NCBI GenBank assembly: GCA_920105625.2
Contig: OV050032.1
Location: 23,891,351-23,955,350 of the forward strand
Origin: Clusia tigrina
Lineage: Eukaryota; Arthropoda; Insecta; Diptera; Clusiidae
DNA length: 64,000 nucleotides
Direction: 5' to 3'
Made by a program: the position numbers and the translations under genes. Position 1 is the first letter of the stretch; every line of letters starts with the position of its first letter. Shown piece after piece: positions 62,860 to 64,000 of the stretch. The notes under the pieces are model-generated. The model saw only the letters and a program-made list of their open reading frames with translations. It was not told where the DNA came from and did no database searches.

Positions 62860-64000
62860 TTCTTTACAAATGTTTGCATAGCTGTTTCAGACCTTCACGC
62901 ACCCTTGCTCTTTATTCGTCTCATCTAATTGTAAAGATCAGATCGTTCTATGTTGCCAAAGTCTTGATAATAGATTTCTATGCTGCATTGCGTACATTTT
63001 CGCTAACCTCTCTCATACATACGTGCATTGCTCATAGAATAGATTTCTATGTAACAGATTTTACGCTAAGTTACGAGTTTGCTACTCCCACCTTTAACGT
63101 TACAACAAACACAAATTACTCACTTTGTTCCAGCTCATCGTTATTGTTTTAAGCTCTTGGTTTCTGCATGCCTCGCTCTTCTACGGAGCATCTTTGCCCT
63201 TCCCATGTCGAGAAATTTCACTTGGAATATATATATATTCACATACACATATACTCGGGCATATTGTAGCTAATGGTCCATAACAAAACGTGTATTCCAT
63301 TCATAATTAAACAACTGTCACGTTAAAAACCATTTGTATAAAAAAGGTTTTGCAAGACTCGTATCTGCTTGAAATACGTTTCAAATGCTGTTGTTCGCGT
63401 ACGCGCTCAGTGCAAAAACGCTCAACACATTAAAACAGACAAAAATATAAAATTTCTTGATTTTATTTACTTATGAACAGTACCCAGGATTCTAAAAAAA
63501 ATATTTAAAGCTAGTAAACGCTTTATTTATGTATATGCGAATATGTAGTGCAGTCGAATGTGTGCTACAATATCGCACATATTAAATAAAATCCAATAGA
63601 ATAGAATAACAAAAAACAAATCAATTGGCCAGGAAACACAGAATATACATAATAGCGATAGGATTAAGAGAAATGTAAATGCTAGTAGATACACAGTTGC
63701 ACATTGCAAAATACAATAATAACACATAGTTTAAATATCGTAATTTAATAGTTGCATCCGCTCCTCATACATGGAGATCAAAATTGCAAGCAAATGCAGG
63801 GGAGGTAACCATACAAATTTAAATGTATATGTAATTCTTGGCACACTTGTAGTATACGGATGTTCATATACAATTAAAATATAAAGTGCGAATAAATTAA
63901 ACATAGTTTCAATAAATTGTGATATAATTTAACATAATATACAAAATACTTTCAAAAGTGTATCACTGTATGTGAACCGAAATAACGAACTAAGAGTTAA
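62860..64000. other. Non-coding DNA, no gene recognised
   Basis: AT-rich; short frames only. Confidence 0.4.

Overview
The window looks like nuclear DNA of a higher fly, most likely a tephritid fruit fly. The reasons are a glutamate synthase gene with short dipteran introns, a NudC homologue close to the Drosophila one, AT-rich non-coding DNA full of (TA)n and CATA/TATG microsatellites, and a dense load of insect transposon debris. The species is inferred; no sequence search was run.

Layout. From 2,831 to 3,898 (+) lies a three-exon gene for an unidentified 312-residue protein with one membrane segment near its C-terminus. From 6,725 to 7,391 (-) are three exons of nudC, covering only its N-terminal half. 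From about 7.6 to 33 kb I see no complete gene. That stretch holds a nested pair of miniature elements, two (TA)n arrays, LINE 3' ends, a pogo-like end, a GA-rich array, an internally deleted mariner and one orphan candidate exon. From 33,645 to 55,922 (+) is a complete 16-exon NADH-dependent glutamate synthase (GOGAT) gene, coding for 2,144 residues by my splice model, with every junction in phase. Its second intron is 12.7 kb and carries most of the repeats here: a Harbinger-like candidate, a 1.6-kb purine-rich array, an intact-looking hAT transposon, a degenerate Tc1/mariner-type copy split by a 603-bp hAT MITE, and a second mariner. Downstream are the GOGAT 3' UTR, another hAT MITE copy, a 628-bp tandem duplication and fragments of LINE retrotransposons.

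How the genes work together. The three host genes show no common pathway. GOGAT makes glutamate from glutamine and 2-oxoglutarate, NudC is a dynein/Hsp90-associated factor, and the membrane protein is unknown. I found no rRNA, tRNA, CRISPR or bacterial-type system. The most notable material is the transposon archaeology: an intact hAT with perfect termini and target duplication, two cases of one element nested in another with empty or continuing sequence visible in the same window, and a nudC copy without its CS domain.
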